From Polaromonas sp. (GTDB lineage: Bacteria > Pseudomonadota > Gammaproteobacteria > Burkholderiales > Burkholderiaceae_C), in NCBI GenBank assembly GCA_014376885.1, contig JACMQR010000169.1, positions 1-16,876 on the forward strand: a DNA stretch of 16,876 nt, in the 5' to 3' direction. This document shows positions 8,262 to 15,310 of the stretch, piece by piece. The position numbers and the translations under genes were made by a program. Within the stretch, counting starts at the first letter, position 1. Every line of letters starts with the position of its first letter. The notes under the pieces were generated by a model, which was given only the letters and a program-made list of their open reading frames with translations, made no database searches and was not told where the DNA came from.

Positions 8262-8280
8262 AAGCGCTCAAGGATAGCTG
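8262..8280 (-). repeat. Possible degenerate copy of the GCTAT repeat upstream of corC
   Basis: On the minus strand this reads CAGCTATCCTTGAGCGCTT. It shares the CAGCTAT and AGCGCTT ends with the copies at 1241-1263 and 12331-12354 but lacks about four central bases. It lies 22 nt upstream of the proposed corC start. The match is short and could be chance. Confidence 0.25.
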
Positions 8281-8330
8281 AATTTGCACCCCGCAGCGCG
8301 GCGACATGCGCGCCGCACAAAGCCGGCCGC

Positions 8331-9044
8331 CTATCTGGCCGCGCGCCTGACATGCTGCAGCAACGCCAGGAAACCCCAGAATTTTTTAGCCTGTACCTTG
8401 AGCCGGTAGTCGGTCTGCGCCACCTGCTCGTCCACCATCTCGGTCACGCGCGAGTCCAGGTCCGCCGGCTGCAGCTTGAGATAGGCCTCGGATTCCGAGC
8501 CGTCGCGCTCGACCCGGGCGCCGGCCTTGCGGGCGATGGTCAGCATGGCGGTGTTTTCGCTCAGCGCATGGATGAACATCATCTGCACGCCCTCGTTGCG
8601 CGCATGCATCGCCGCCCGGTCGAACAGGCGCGCGCCATAGCCCCGGCCGCGCGCCAGGGCCAGCACCGACACGCCGAATTCGGCGCAGCTTTGCAATTCG
8701 GGATCGACGGAAAACGCCAGGTGTGCCATGGCGATCAGCTCGAGCCTGCGGTTGTAGATGCCGAAGATCTCGTCGCGCTCGAAATTCAAGCCGGCAACAT
8801 AGCGCCCGATCTGCTCGTCGCTGGCTGAATAGCCAAAGCGCAGGTAGCGGTCCCGCGGTTCGAGGGCCAGCAGGTGGGCCGTGATGCGCTCGGCATGGCG
8901 CGAGCCGATGGAGCGGATGGGCACCATGGCTGGCGGCGCTGGCAAAGCGGGCGCCGCGCGGGACCGGCTGCCCGGCGCGGGCGAGCGGAAAAATTCCTTG
9001 CTCGCTGTGAAAGAGGCTTTTAAAAGCGCACCGAGACTGACCAT
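8331..9044 (-). CDS. GNAT-family N-acetyltransferase
   Basis: This 237-residue cytoplasmic protein has a GNAT fold in its central part. The acetyl-CoA pyrophosphate-binding motif is VSVLALARGRGYGARLFDRA (about residues 120-140), which fits the RxxGxG/A loop. Before it is the IAMAHLAF strand, and after it the ALSENTAMLTIARKAGARV segment typical of GNAT motif B. The N-terminal 40 residues or so are a low-complexity linker rich in Ala, Pro and Arg. The substrate cannot be inferred. I chose the ATG at 9044, just after a TATATT stretch (9051-9056). An ATG at 9107 would add 21 residues and would put the 9074-9089 inverted repeat inside the gene. It is separated from lrp by about 220 nt and is probably a single-gene unit. 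Confidence 0.85.
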   Translation of the reverse strand: MVSLGALLKASFTASKEFFRSPAPGSRSRAAPALPAPPAMVPIRSIGSRHAERITAHLLALEPRDRYLRFGYSASDEQIGRYVAGLNFERDEIFGIYNRRLELIAMAHLAFSVDPELQSCAEFGVSVLALARGRGYGARLFDRAAMHARNEGVQMMFIHALSENTAMLTIARKAGARVERDGSESEAYLKLQPADLDSRVTEMVDEQVAQTDYRLKVQAKKFWGFLALLQHVRRAAR

Positions 9045-9073
9045 TGCTTGAATATAAGGGTTATCCCTAAATT

Positions 9074-9089
9074 CACGCCACAAGGCGTG
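9074..9089. promoter_or_regulatory. Perfect inverted repeat upstream of the acetyltransferase
   Basis: CACGCC-ACAA-GGCGTG is a perfect 6-bp inverted repeat with a 4-nt spacer, 30 nt upstream of the chosen acetyltransferase ATG and next to a possible -10 (TATATT, minus strand, 9051-9056). It could be an operator or a small hairpin in the leader. No known regulator consensus fits. If the longer start at 9107 is right, it is only coding sequence. Confidence 0.3.
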
Positions 9090-9164
9090 CAAAGCCCTGC
9101 CACACAAAGTCGCGCTTGAACTGGCACCCGATCAGGCCGATGCGCCTTTCGACTGGACATTTTT

Positions 9165-9182
9165 AGCTATAAAAAAAATAGC
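9165..9182. repeat. GCTAT-A7-ATAGC interspersed repeat copy
   Basis: Arms GCTAT (9166-9170) and ATAGC (9178-9182) form a perfect 5-bp inverted repeat around seven A residues, the same layout as the copies at 1241-1263 and 12331-12354. It lies between lrp and the acetyltransferase. On the minus strand its T-run follows the larger hairpin at 9196-9240 and could help that hairpin act as a terminator. Confidence 0.5.
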
Positions 9183-9195
9183 ACAAAGACAATCC

Positions 9196-9240
9196 GGCAG
9201 CCGCCAGAATGTTGCATTAAAACAACATTTCTCGGCTGCC
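9196..9240 (-). terminator. Two-part hairpin downstream of the lrp-type gene
   Basis: GGCAGCCG (9196-9203) pairs with CGGCTGCC (9233-9240), and inside it AATGTTG (9208-9214) pairs with CAACATT (9223-9229) around an 8-nt loop. This gives 15 base pairs interrupted by a small internal loop. It begins 22 nt after the regulator stop codon. On the minus strand a T8 run follows 15 nt later (9178-9171 region). The delayed T-run makes it an imperfect intrinsic terminator; it may instead protect the 3' end of the transcript. Confidence 0.5.
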
Positions 9241-9262
9241 TCGCGCAGCCGGCGCACAACGC

Positions 9263-9736
9263 TCACAGGGGAACCGCGGTCGTGGACTTCACCCGGTCCA
9301 GCACAAAGCTGGTCTTGCAGTCCTGCACGCTGGCATGCCTGAGCAGCGTGTCCATGATGAAGCGGCTGTAGTGCGCCATGTCGGCCACCAGCACGCGCAG
9401 CAGGTAGTCCATCTCGCCGGTCAATGCGGCGCATTCGACCACCTCGGGCCAGGTCTGCACGCTGGCGCGAAACAGGTCCATCGGGCTGCGCTTGTGCCCT
9501 TCCAGGTGCTTTTCAAGCCGCACGGTGATGTAGGCCGTCAGCCCCAGCCCGACCGACTCGGGCCGGACGAGCGCCACATAGCGGTCGATCACGCCGGCGC
9601 CCTCCAGCCTTTTCACGCGGCGCAGCACCGCGCTGGGCGACAGCCCGACCTCTGCGGCCAGCTGGTCGTAGGTGGCGCGACCGTCGGCCTGGAGACGGCG
9701 CAAAATCTGCCGGTCGAGCTTGTCAAGTGTCTGCAT
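9263..9736 (-). CDS. Lrp/AsnC-family transcriptional regulator
   Basis: This 157-residue regulator has the standard Lrp layout. The N-terminal winged helix-turn-helix carries LDRQILRRLQADGRATYDQL (residues about 7-26) and GLSPSAVLRRVKRLEGAGVI as the recognition region. A RAM/AsnC ligand-binding domain follows, with a GEMDYLLRVLVADM core strand (about 106-119). Such proteins form dimers and octamers and respond to amino acids or related small molecules. The ATG at 9736 gives the family's usual length; a longer frame to 9793 adds 19 unlike residues. It is divergent from hppD-phhA, so control of phenylalanine/tyrosine breakdown, with an aromatic amino acid or keto acid as effector, is a reasonable inference but not shown. 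Confidence 0.93.
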   Translation of the reverse strand: MQTLDKLDRQILRRLQADGRATYDQLAAEVGLSPSAVLRRVKRLEGAGVIDRYVALVRPESVGLGLTAYITVRLEKHLEGHKRSPMDLFRASVQTWPEVVECAALTGEMDYLLRVLVADMAHYSRFIMDTLLRHASVQDCKTSFVLDRVKSTTAVPL

Positions 9737-9846
9737 TGGCTTTATTTTGCATTTTTCCTGCGCCAAACACCGCGTTCGCGCCTTGATTTGCATGAATCCA
9801 CACCGCCTGCACGCCTAGAGTGAAGGCACCACCAATGGAGATCCCC
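9737..9846. promoter_or_regulatory. Divergent lrp/hppD promoter region
   Basis: The 110-bp gap holds both promoters. Two similar AT-rich motifs, ATTTTGCATTT (9744-9754) and GATTTGCATGAA (9785-9796), have their GCAT cores 41 bp apart, about four helical turns. The second lies within TTGATTTGCATGAATCCA (9783-9800), whose outer arms are inverted (5 of 6 bp). Such paired AT-rich sites suit an Lrp-type regulator. TAGAGT (9816-9821) is a possible hppD -10 but no good -35 is seen. These assignments are inference from pattern only. Confidence 0.4.
9837..9840 (+). promoter_or_regulatory. Ribosome binding site of hppD
   Basis: GGAG ends 6 nt before the ATG at 9847. It decides the start in favour of MSQPLS and against an in-frame GTG at 9820, which has no such site. 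Confidence 0.75.
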
Positions 9847-11043
9847 ATGAGCCAGCCCCTTTCAGCCCAAGCCGACGCGCACCCCGGCAATCCGATGGGC
9901 ACCGACGGCTTTGAATTCATCGAATATGCCGCGCCCGACCCGAAAGCCATGGGCGCAGTGTTCGAGCGCATGGGTTTCAAGGCGATTGCCCGGCACCGGC
10001 ACAAAAATGTGCTGCTCTACCGCCAGGGCGACATCAATTTCATTCTGAATGCCGAGCCCGACTCGTTTGCCCAGCGGTTTGCGCGCCAGCACGGCCCGAG
10101 CGTGTGCGCCATCGCCTTTCGGGTGCACGATGCCAAGGCGGCCTATGAACGGGCGATTGCGCTCGGCGCCTGGGGCTATGCCCACACCTCGGCGCCCGGC
10201 GAGCTGAACATTCCGGCGATCAAGGGTATTGGCGACTCGATCATCTACTTCATCGACAAATGGCGCGGCAAGAACGGTGCCGCGCCTGGCGACATCGGCA
10301 ACATCGGCTTTTACGATGTCGATTTCGAGCCTCTGCCAGGGGCCGAGCTGAACCCGGCCGGCCACGGCCTGACCTACATCGACCACCTGACGCACAACGT
10401 GCACCGGGGCCGCATGGCCGAATGGGCCGGCTTTTACGAGCGGCTGTTCAATTTCCGGGAAGTGCGCTACTTCGACATCGAAGGCCAGGCAACCGGTGTG
10501 AAAAGCAAGGCCATGACCAGCCCCTGCGGCAAGATCCGCATTCCGATCAACGAGGAAGGCAACGAAAAAGCCGGCCAGATCCAGGAGTACCTCGACCTGT
10601 ACCAGGGCGAAGGCATCCAGCACATTGCGCTCGGCTCGGACGACCTGCCGGCCACGGTGGATGCCCTGCAACTGGCCGGCATGAAGCTCTTGACCACCGG
10701 CCAGACGTATTACGAGCTGCTCGATGCGCGCATCCCGGGCCATGGCGAGGACGTGCCGGCGCTGCAGGCGCGCAGCATCCTGGTCGACGGCGCGCCGGGC
10801 GACCTGCTGCTGCAGATTTTCAGCGAAAACCAGCTCGGACCGATCTTTTTCGAATTTATCCAGCGCAAGGGCAACCAAGGCTTTGGCGAGGGCAATTTCA
10901 AGGCCTTGTTCGAAAGCATCGAGCTCGACCAGATGCGCCGCGGGGTACTGGCCCCCACGCTTGCCGCTTCGCGTGCTGCGCGGCCCCCCGAGGGGGCTGG
11001 CTTTGCTGGGGGCGGCCCGGCGCTGCGGCCGGAGAAAGCCTGA
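9847..11043 (+). CDS. hppD: 4-hydroxyphenylpyruvate dioxygenase
   Basis: The 398-residue non-haem iron(II) enzyme converts 4-hydroxyphenylpyruvate to homogentisate in tyrosine breakdown. It has two vicinal-oxygen-chelate domains. The metal ligands are visible as H180 ([10 protein letters not shown]), H259 (IQHIALGS) and E327 (LLLQIFSEN), and the conserved [27 protein letters not shown]-terminal region is present in order (split here as [12 protein letters not shown] and NQGFGEGNF). The normal protein should end near residue 368 (RRGVL). Here about 30 further residues rich in Ala, Gly, Pro and Arg are encoded by a GC-rich interspersed repeat. The start is set by the GGAG at 9837. The stop overlaps the phhA start by 1 nt (TGATG), so the two are co-translated. 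The divergent Lrp-type gene is the likely regulator. Confidence 0.96.
   Translation: MSQPLSAQADAHPGNPMGTDGFEFIEYAAPDPKAMGAVFERMGFKAIARHRHKNVLLYRQGDINFILNAEPDSFAQRFARQHGPSVCAIAFRVHDAKAAYERAIALGAWGYAHTSAPGELNIPAIKGIGDSIIYFIDKWRGKNGAAPGDIGNIGFYDVDFEPLPGAELNPAGHGLTYIDHLTHNVHRGRMAEWAGFYERLFNFREVRYFDIEGQATGVKSKAMTSPCGKIRIPINEEGNEKAGQIQEYLDLYQGEGIQHIALGSDDLPATVDALQLAGMKLLTTGQTYYELLDARIPGHGEDVPALQARSILVDGAPGDLLLQIFSENQLGPIFFEFIQRKGNQGFGEGNFKALFESIELDQMRRGVLAPTLAASRAARPPEGAGFAGGGPALRPEKA
10952..11030 (+). repeat. GC-rich interspersed repeat forming the 3' end of hppD
   Basis: The segment begins CCCCCACGCTTGCCGCTTCG. It holds a perfect hairpin GCCCCC-CGA-GGGGGC (10983-10997) and then GCTGGCTTTGCTGGGGGCGG and a GC-rich end. 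From memory this matches a repeat found many times in Comamonadaceae genomes, usually between genes. Here it is read in frame as the last 30 or so codons of hppD. No second copy is seen in this window, so the family assignment rests on recall. Confidence 0.6.
11031..11034 (+). promoter_or_regulatory. Ribosome binding site of phhA
   Basis: GGAG, followed by AAA, lies 8 nt before the phhA ATG (11043). It falls inside the last codons of hppD, directly after the GC-rich repeat. Confidence 0.7.
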
Positions 11044-11924
11044 TGGCCGCCGAACCCGCCAGCTATGGACAAGCCGACCGCCCGCCGCGCGGTGACTACA
11101 GCCGCGCCGGCCTTGACTACACCTGCGCACAAAACTACAGCGCCTACAGCGCCGAGCACCACGACACCTACCGCCGGCTGTACGCGCGGCAGTCGGCCCT
11201 GCTGCCGGGGCTGGCGTGCAGCGCCTTCATCGACGCACTGCCGCACCTGGGCGCCAGCGACGCGATTCCGCGCTTCGAGGCCATCAACGAGCGCCTGTTC
11301 AAGGCCACGGGCTGGCAGCTCGTGGGCGTGCCGGGACTGATCCCGGAGGTGCCGTTTTTCACCTTGCTGGCCAACCGCAAGTTTCCGGTGACCGACTGGA
11401 TCCGCACGCCGGCAGAGTTTGACTACATCGTCGAGCCCGACCTTTTTCACGACCTGTTCGGCCATGTGCCGCTGCTGTTTGAGCAGCGCTATGCCGACCA
11501 CATCGAAGCCTATGGCAAAGGGGCGCTGAAAGCCCATGCGCTGGAGCACGACGAGCTCGATCCGGTGCACGGGGCAGTGGAGATGCTCTCGCGGCTGTAC
11601 TGGTACACGATCGAATTCGGCTTGACGCGCGATGCGCGGGCCGGTGGCCAGATCCGGGCCTATGGCGCCGGCCTGCTGAGCAGCCCGGGCGAGCTGGCCT
11701 GCAGCGTGCAATCGGCAACGCCCCGGCGCCTGGCGCTGCAGGACACCGCCGATTTGCTCGGCTGCATGGCATCAAGCTACAAGATCGACAGCTACCAGCA
11801 GCAGTATTTCGTGATCGACAGCCTTGACACGCTGCGCTGGCTGACCGAGCCCGACTTCAAGCCGCTCTACCAGTCGCTGGGCCGCTCGCTTCCCCAGAAA
11901 TCGGATCTGCCGCCTTCCGCCTAG
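11043..11924 (+). CDS. phhA: Phenylalanine 4-hydroxylase (monomeric bacterial type)
   Basis: The 293-residue enzyme uses iron, oxygen and a tetrahydropterin to turn phenylalanine into tyrosine. It lacks the regulatory domain of animal enzymes, as usual in bacteria. The iron ligands are H136 and H141 (FHDLFGHVPLL) and E191 (YWYTIEFGL). Other conserved parts include VPGLIPEVPFF and the C-terminal IDSYQQQYFVIDS. Between H141 and E191 there are 50 positions against 41 in the Chromobacterium violaceum enzyme as I recall it, so there is an insertion of about 9 residues (near EHDELDPVH). The start overlaps the hppD stop. The stop shares a CTAG with the convergent histidine kinase. No pterin carbinolamine dehydratase gene (phhB) is in the window. 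Confidence 0.95.
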   Translation: MAAEPASYGQADRPPRGDYSRAGLDYTCAQNYSAYSAEHHDTYRRLYARQSALLPGLACSAFIDALPHLGASDAIPRFEAINERLFKATGWQLVGVPGLIPEVPFFTLLANRKFPVTDWIRTPAEFDYIVEPDLFHDLFGHVPLLFEQRYADHIEAYGKGALKAHALEHDELDPVHGAVEMLSRLYWYTIEFGLTRDARAGGQIRAYGAGLLSSPGELACSVQSATPRRLALQDTADLLGCMASSYKIDSYQQQYFVIDSLDTLRWLTEPDFKPLYQSLGRSLPQKSDLPPSA

Positions 11925-14900
11925 GCGCTCTGGGCGGCGGTCCAGGCACTGAGCGACTGGCAGGTGGCGCGGGCAAGCGAAGTGAGCCGCTCCACCTGCA
12001 CGCTGGCGTTCGCAGGCCAGCGGCCCTGTTGGCACGACTGTTCCAGCCCGGCGCAGGCTTCGCTCAGGGCCTGCGCGCCCACGTTGGACGCCGCGCCCTT
12101 GAGCGCATGCGCCGCGCGCGACAGGGCGGCGCTGTCGCAACGAGCCAGTGCGCCGCAAATGTCGTCGCTGCGCTGGGGCGCTTCCCCGACAAACAGCATC
12201 AAGACCTCCCGCGTGATGCTGCGCGCGTCGTCGTCAAACTCCCGAAACTGCTCGAGCCGGCCCCAGTCGATCAGCTCCGGTGCTTGTTTGTTGCCCAATA
12301 GCTGCTCTCGTGCAATGTGGACGGCGTTTTCAGCTATTAATTTTGTAGCGCTTACATTTTCTGGCGGTTTGGCATGACAGCCCAGCGCTGCAGACAGCTC
12401 GTCAATGCGCAGCGGCTTGGGCAAAAATCCCACCATGCCGGCTTCGCGGCAGCGCTGGCGGTCTTCCTCCAGCACCGAAGCGGTTAGCGCAATGATGGGC
12501 GGCGCCAGCGCCCCATGGCTGGCCAGAATCGTGCGCGAAGCCACAAAACCGTCCATCACCGGCATGTTGGCATCCATCAGGATCGCCGCATAGCGGCGCG
12601 GCTCCTCGCCCAGGCCGGTGCGCAGCGAAGCCGCCACCCGGTCGACCGCTTCGCGGCCATTGACAGCGGTGGCCGCTTCATAGCCCAGCTTGGCCAGCAT
12701 GGCCAGCGCGACCTTGAGGTTGATGGCGTTGTCGTCGGCAACCAGAACGAGCTGGTTGCGGGCTGCAGCCAGATCGGCTTTTTCCACTGACCGGATGGCG
12801 GACGGAGGAGACACGACACGTGCAATCGCTTCAAACAGCTGGGACTGGCGGTAGGGCTTGAGCAGTCGCGCATCGAACATTTCGGCCTGCTCGCCGGTCG
12901 GCATGGAGCCCGATGTCAGCAGCACGACCGGCAAACCAGGCGTGCGCTGGCGCAGCAGGCGGGCAAAATCCAAACCGTCCATGTCGGGCATGTGCATGTC
13001 GCTCACCACGACATCGATCGGGTGCTCGCGCAGCCAGGCGAGCGCGTCGGCGGTCCGCTCGAACAGCACCGGCTCCATGCCCCAGCGCCTGAGCTGCTTG
13101 TCCAGGATGCGCAGATTGAGCGGTGTGTCGTCCACCACCACCGCACGCTTGCCGGCCAAACTGACCAGATGCAGCGCGGACAGCCGGGTAACTTCGGGCG
13201 CATCGGCATGGCCAAGCCGGGCGGTGAACCAGAATTCGGAGCCAGCGTCCGGTGCCGACGCCAGGCCGATGCGCCCGCCCATCAGGCCGACCAGCCGCTT
13301 GCAGATCGCCAGGCCCAGGCCGGTGCCGCCATACTTGCGGGTGGTGCTGGCATCGACCTGGACAAACGACTCGAATAAAGCGGCCTGCCGCTCCGGGGCA
13401 ATGCCGATGCCGCTGTCCTTGATGCGGAACTCGACCAGCGCGCCTTGATTCGGCCTGAAGTCCTCCAGCAAGCGCGCCGACACCAACACCTGCCCATGGT
13501 CGGTGAACTTGACCGCGTTGTTGACCAGGTTGAGCAGCACCTGGCGCAGGCAGGTGACATCGCCGCGCACCCAGCCGGGTAGACCGTCGCCCAGGTCAAC
13601 CACCAGCTCCAGGCCTTTTTCCCGGGCGCGCGGCGCGCCCATGTCGCAGGCTTCCTCGACGGTCGTCAGCAGGCTGAGCGGCTCGTCTTCGAGTTCGAGC
13701 CGGCCCGATTCGATCTTGGAGAAATCCAGTACATCGTTGATCACGCCGAGCAGCTGGTCGCTGGACACGCGCAGGGTGTGGACATAGTCGCGCTGCTCCC
13801 TGTCCAGCGGGGTGTCGGCCAGCAAGGTGGTCATGCCCACCACGCCGTTAAGCGGCGTGCGGATTTCGTGGCTCATGGCAGCCAGGAACGCCGCCTTGGC
13901 CCGCACCGCGCTCAAGGCCTCGTCACGCGAGGCATTCAGCTCGGCGGTTCGGCTGGCCACCCGATTTTCCAGCGTGTCATTGGCTTTGTGCAGGGCCTCG
14001 GTCTGCGCCTGCAGGGCCAACCGGTTGCGCTTGAGCTCCAGCGCGCTGCCATGCAGCGACCGGGACAGCTGGTGCACCTCGTCAATGCGACTGGCCGGGC
14101 GCGCAGGCGGCACCTGGTCAAGCGCCAGCAGCGCAGCCGCCTCCCCCAGGCGCTTGAAATGCAGGCTCAGCCGCCAGGCCAGCGCAATGGCCAGCAGCGC
14201 GCCCAGCGCCAGTATGAGTGCAGTCACGGCCAGGGTCTGCTTTAGGGCCGCCTGCGTCGCGTTGGTGAAGTCGCTTTCCGGGGCGGCCACCACCAGGCTC
14301 CAGCGCACGCCCAGACTTTCACCAAAGGGTTTCAATGACACCACCAAGGTGTCGCCGTTTACCGGAATACGGTGCAAAAAAGACACCCGCTGCACACTGG
14401 ACTCGGGCGTTTTCCCCAGGCTGGATGCGGCCTCGGCATAGGCGCGCCGGATGATGGCGTTGCGGCTTTGCGACGGCTGGTAGCGCTGTAACAAGCCAGA
14501 GCGGGTGGAAAAGAGTTCGTCGCCAGTCGAGCTGGCCACGGCAAAACCTTGTTCGTCCACCAGGAACACCGTGCCGCGGGCGCTGATGCGCATGCTCTGG
14601 AGCATCTGGTTCAGGCTTTTGAGCGACAGGTCCACGGCAAACACACCCAGGGCACCGCCGTCAGTGCCATAGACCGGCTGCGCCAGCGTCAGGCGCAGCT
14701 GCGAATCATTGGAAGAAACCGATATCAGCGTGAAGGTCCGCCCTTTGTTTTCCATCGCTGCCTGGTACCATGGCCGGTTGCGCGGCTCGTAGTTGCCTTT
14801 TTCCGCCGGCTGTTCGTTCTGGCGGTCGCCCGGCAAATCGGCAATAAAAAAACGCCGGCCCTGGCCATTGGCCTTGCGCTCGCTCACGCGCACCCGGGTG

Positions 14901-15310
14901 GCTGCATTTTGGGTGAAGGTGTCAACGCCCAGAAATTCGCCACGGTAGCTGCCCAGATACATTCGGGGTACGTTAGGCGTCATGCGGGTCATGGCGAACG
15001 CGGTCTGCTCGAACAGTTCGGGCGACTCCATCAGCCGGCGCGCGCGCCGCAAGGCGGTAGCGTCGGGCTGGTCCGGAATGATGCTGTTCAGGGTGACATG
15101 GGCCTGCGCCAGATGGCTTTCGACATCGGCCTTGATGCGCTCGGTCATGTCGTCGATGATTTTTTCCGACAGAAGATGCACGCTTTGCAGATTACTGCGG
15201 TACAAAAACCAGCCCACGGTGGCGGCCGGCAGCAGTGCAAACAGCAGCAGACTGGTGATCAGCACGGTGCGCAGCGAAAACGTTGCCGGCAGTCTCAGGC
15301 TCAAATTCAT
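11921..15310 (-). CDS. Hybrid sensor histidine kinase with Cache sensor, two receivers and HPt
   Basis: The 1129-residue inner-membrane kinase has, in order: helix TM1 (about 15-37), a periplasmic double-Cache-like sensor (about 40-350, including the [20 protein letters not shown] segment and an [20 protein letters not shown] strand pair), and TM2 (about 355-380). A HAMP-like and coiled-coil linker (about 380-470) leads to HisKA (H481 in [10 protein letters not shown]) and HATPase_c ([27 protein letters not shown]). Receiver 1 has D771, receiver 2 has D913 (with conserved DD, T/S and KP), and the C-terminal HPt has H1068 ([10 protein letters not shown]). All phosphotransfer residues are present, so a His-Asp-His-Asp relay ending on the adjacent response regulator is likely. 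Its ATG overlaps that gene's stop as ATGA. The ligand is unknown; Cache domains often bind amino acids or organic acids. An AT-rich repeat codes for about residues 984-993, between receiver 2 and HPt. Confidence 0.95.
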   Translation of the reverse strand: MNLSLRLPATFSLRTVLITSLLLFALLPAATVGWFLYRSNLQSVHLLSEKIIDDMTERIKADVESHLAQAHVTLNSIIPDQPDATALRRARRLMESPELFEQTAFAMTRMTPNVPRMYLGSYRGEFLGVDTFTQNAATRVRVSERKANGQGRRFFIADLPGDRQNEQPAEKGNYEPRNRPWYQAAMENKGRTFTLISVSSNDSQLRLTLAQPVYGTDGGALGVFAVDLSLKSLNQMLQSMRISARGTVFLVDEQGFAVASSTGDELFSTRSGLLQRYQPSQSRNAIIRRAYAEAASSLGKTPESSVQRVSFLHRIPVNGDTLVVSLKPFGESLGVRWSLVVAAPESDFTNATQAALKQTLAVTALILALGALLAIALAWRLSLHFKRLGEAAALLALDQVPPARPASRIDEVHQLSRSLHGSALELKRNRLALQAQTEALHKANDTLENRVASRTAELNASRDEALSAVRAKAAFLAAMSHEIRTPLNGVVGMTTLLADTPLDREQRDYVHTLRVSSDQLLGVINDVLDFSKIESGRLELEDEPLSLLTTVEEACDMGAPRAREKGLELVVDLGDGLPGWVRGDVTCLRQVLLNLVNNAVKFTDHGQVLVSARLLEDFRPNQGALVEFRIKDSGIGIAPERQAALFESFVQVDASTTRKYGGTGLGLAICKRLVGLMGGRIGLASAPDAGSEFWFTARLGHADAPEVTRLSALHLVSLAGKRAVVVDDTPLNLRILDKQLRRWGMEPVLFERTADALAWLREHPIDVVVSDMHMPDMDGLDFARLLRQRTPGLPVVLLTSGSMPTGEQAEMFDARLLKPYRQSQLFEAIARVVSPPSAIRSVEKADLAAARNQLVLVADDNAINLKVALAMLAKLGYEAATAVNGREAVDRVAASLRTGLGEEPRRYAAILMDANMPVMDGFVASRTILASHGALAPPIIALTASVLEEDRQRCREAGMVGFLPKPLRIDELSAALGCHAKPPENVSATKLIAENAVHIAREQLLGNKQAPELIDWGRLEQFREFDDDARSITREVLMLFVGEAPQRSDDICGALARCDSAALSRAAHALKGAASNVGAQALSEACAGLEQSCQQGRWPANASVQVERLTSLARATCQSLSAWTAAQSA
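12331..12354. repeat. GCTAT-N7-GTAGC interspersed repeat copy inside the kinase gene
   Basis: The plus strand holds GCTAT (12333-12337) and GTAGC (12345-12349) with a 7-nt AT spacer, then GCTTA. About 20 of 24 bases match the copy at 1241-1263. Here it is read in frame on the minus strand (SATKLIAE) in the linker before the HPt domain. Base composition is clearly more AT-rich than the surrounding kinase gene. Confidence 0.6.

Noticed and set aside
8298..8316. GCGGCG/CGCCGC hairpin after the acetyltransferase as a terminator
   Set aside because: The stem is short, no T-run follows on the minus strand, and such GC palindromes are common by chance in this DNA.
8240..8353. ATG start for corC at 8353
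   Set aside because: It would overlap the acetyltransferase gene and add residues unlike the family; the GTG at 8239 gives the expected N-terminus and length.
9820..9846. GTG start for hppD at 9820
   Set aside because: The GGAG at 9837-9840 sits correctly for the ATG at 9847, while the GTG has no such site.
10260..11042. Upstream extension of the phhA frame into hppD
   Set aside because: The extension is Arg/Pro/Gly-rich shadow sequence. The ATG at 11043 has a GGAG at the right distance and gives the normal PhhA length.
9862..11130. A 422-codon open frame on the minus strand opposite hppD
   Set aside because: Its sequence is a reverse-frame shadow; hppD has all metal ligands and a ribosome binding site.
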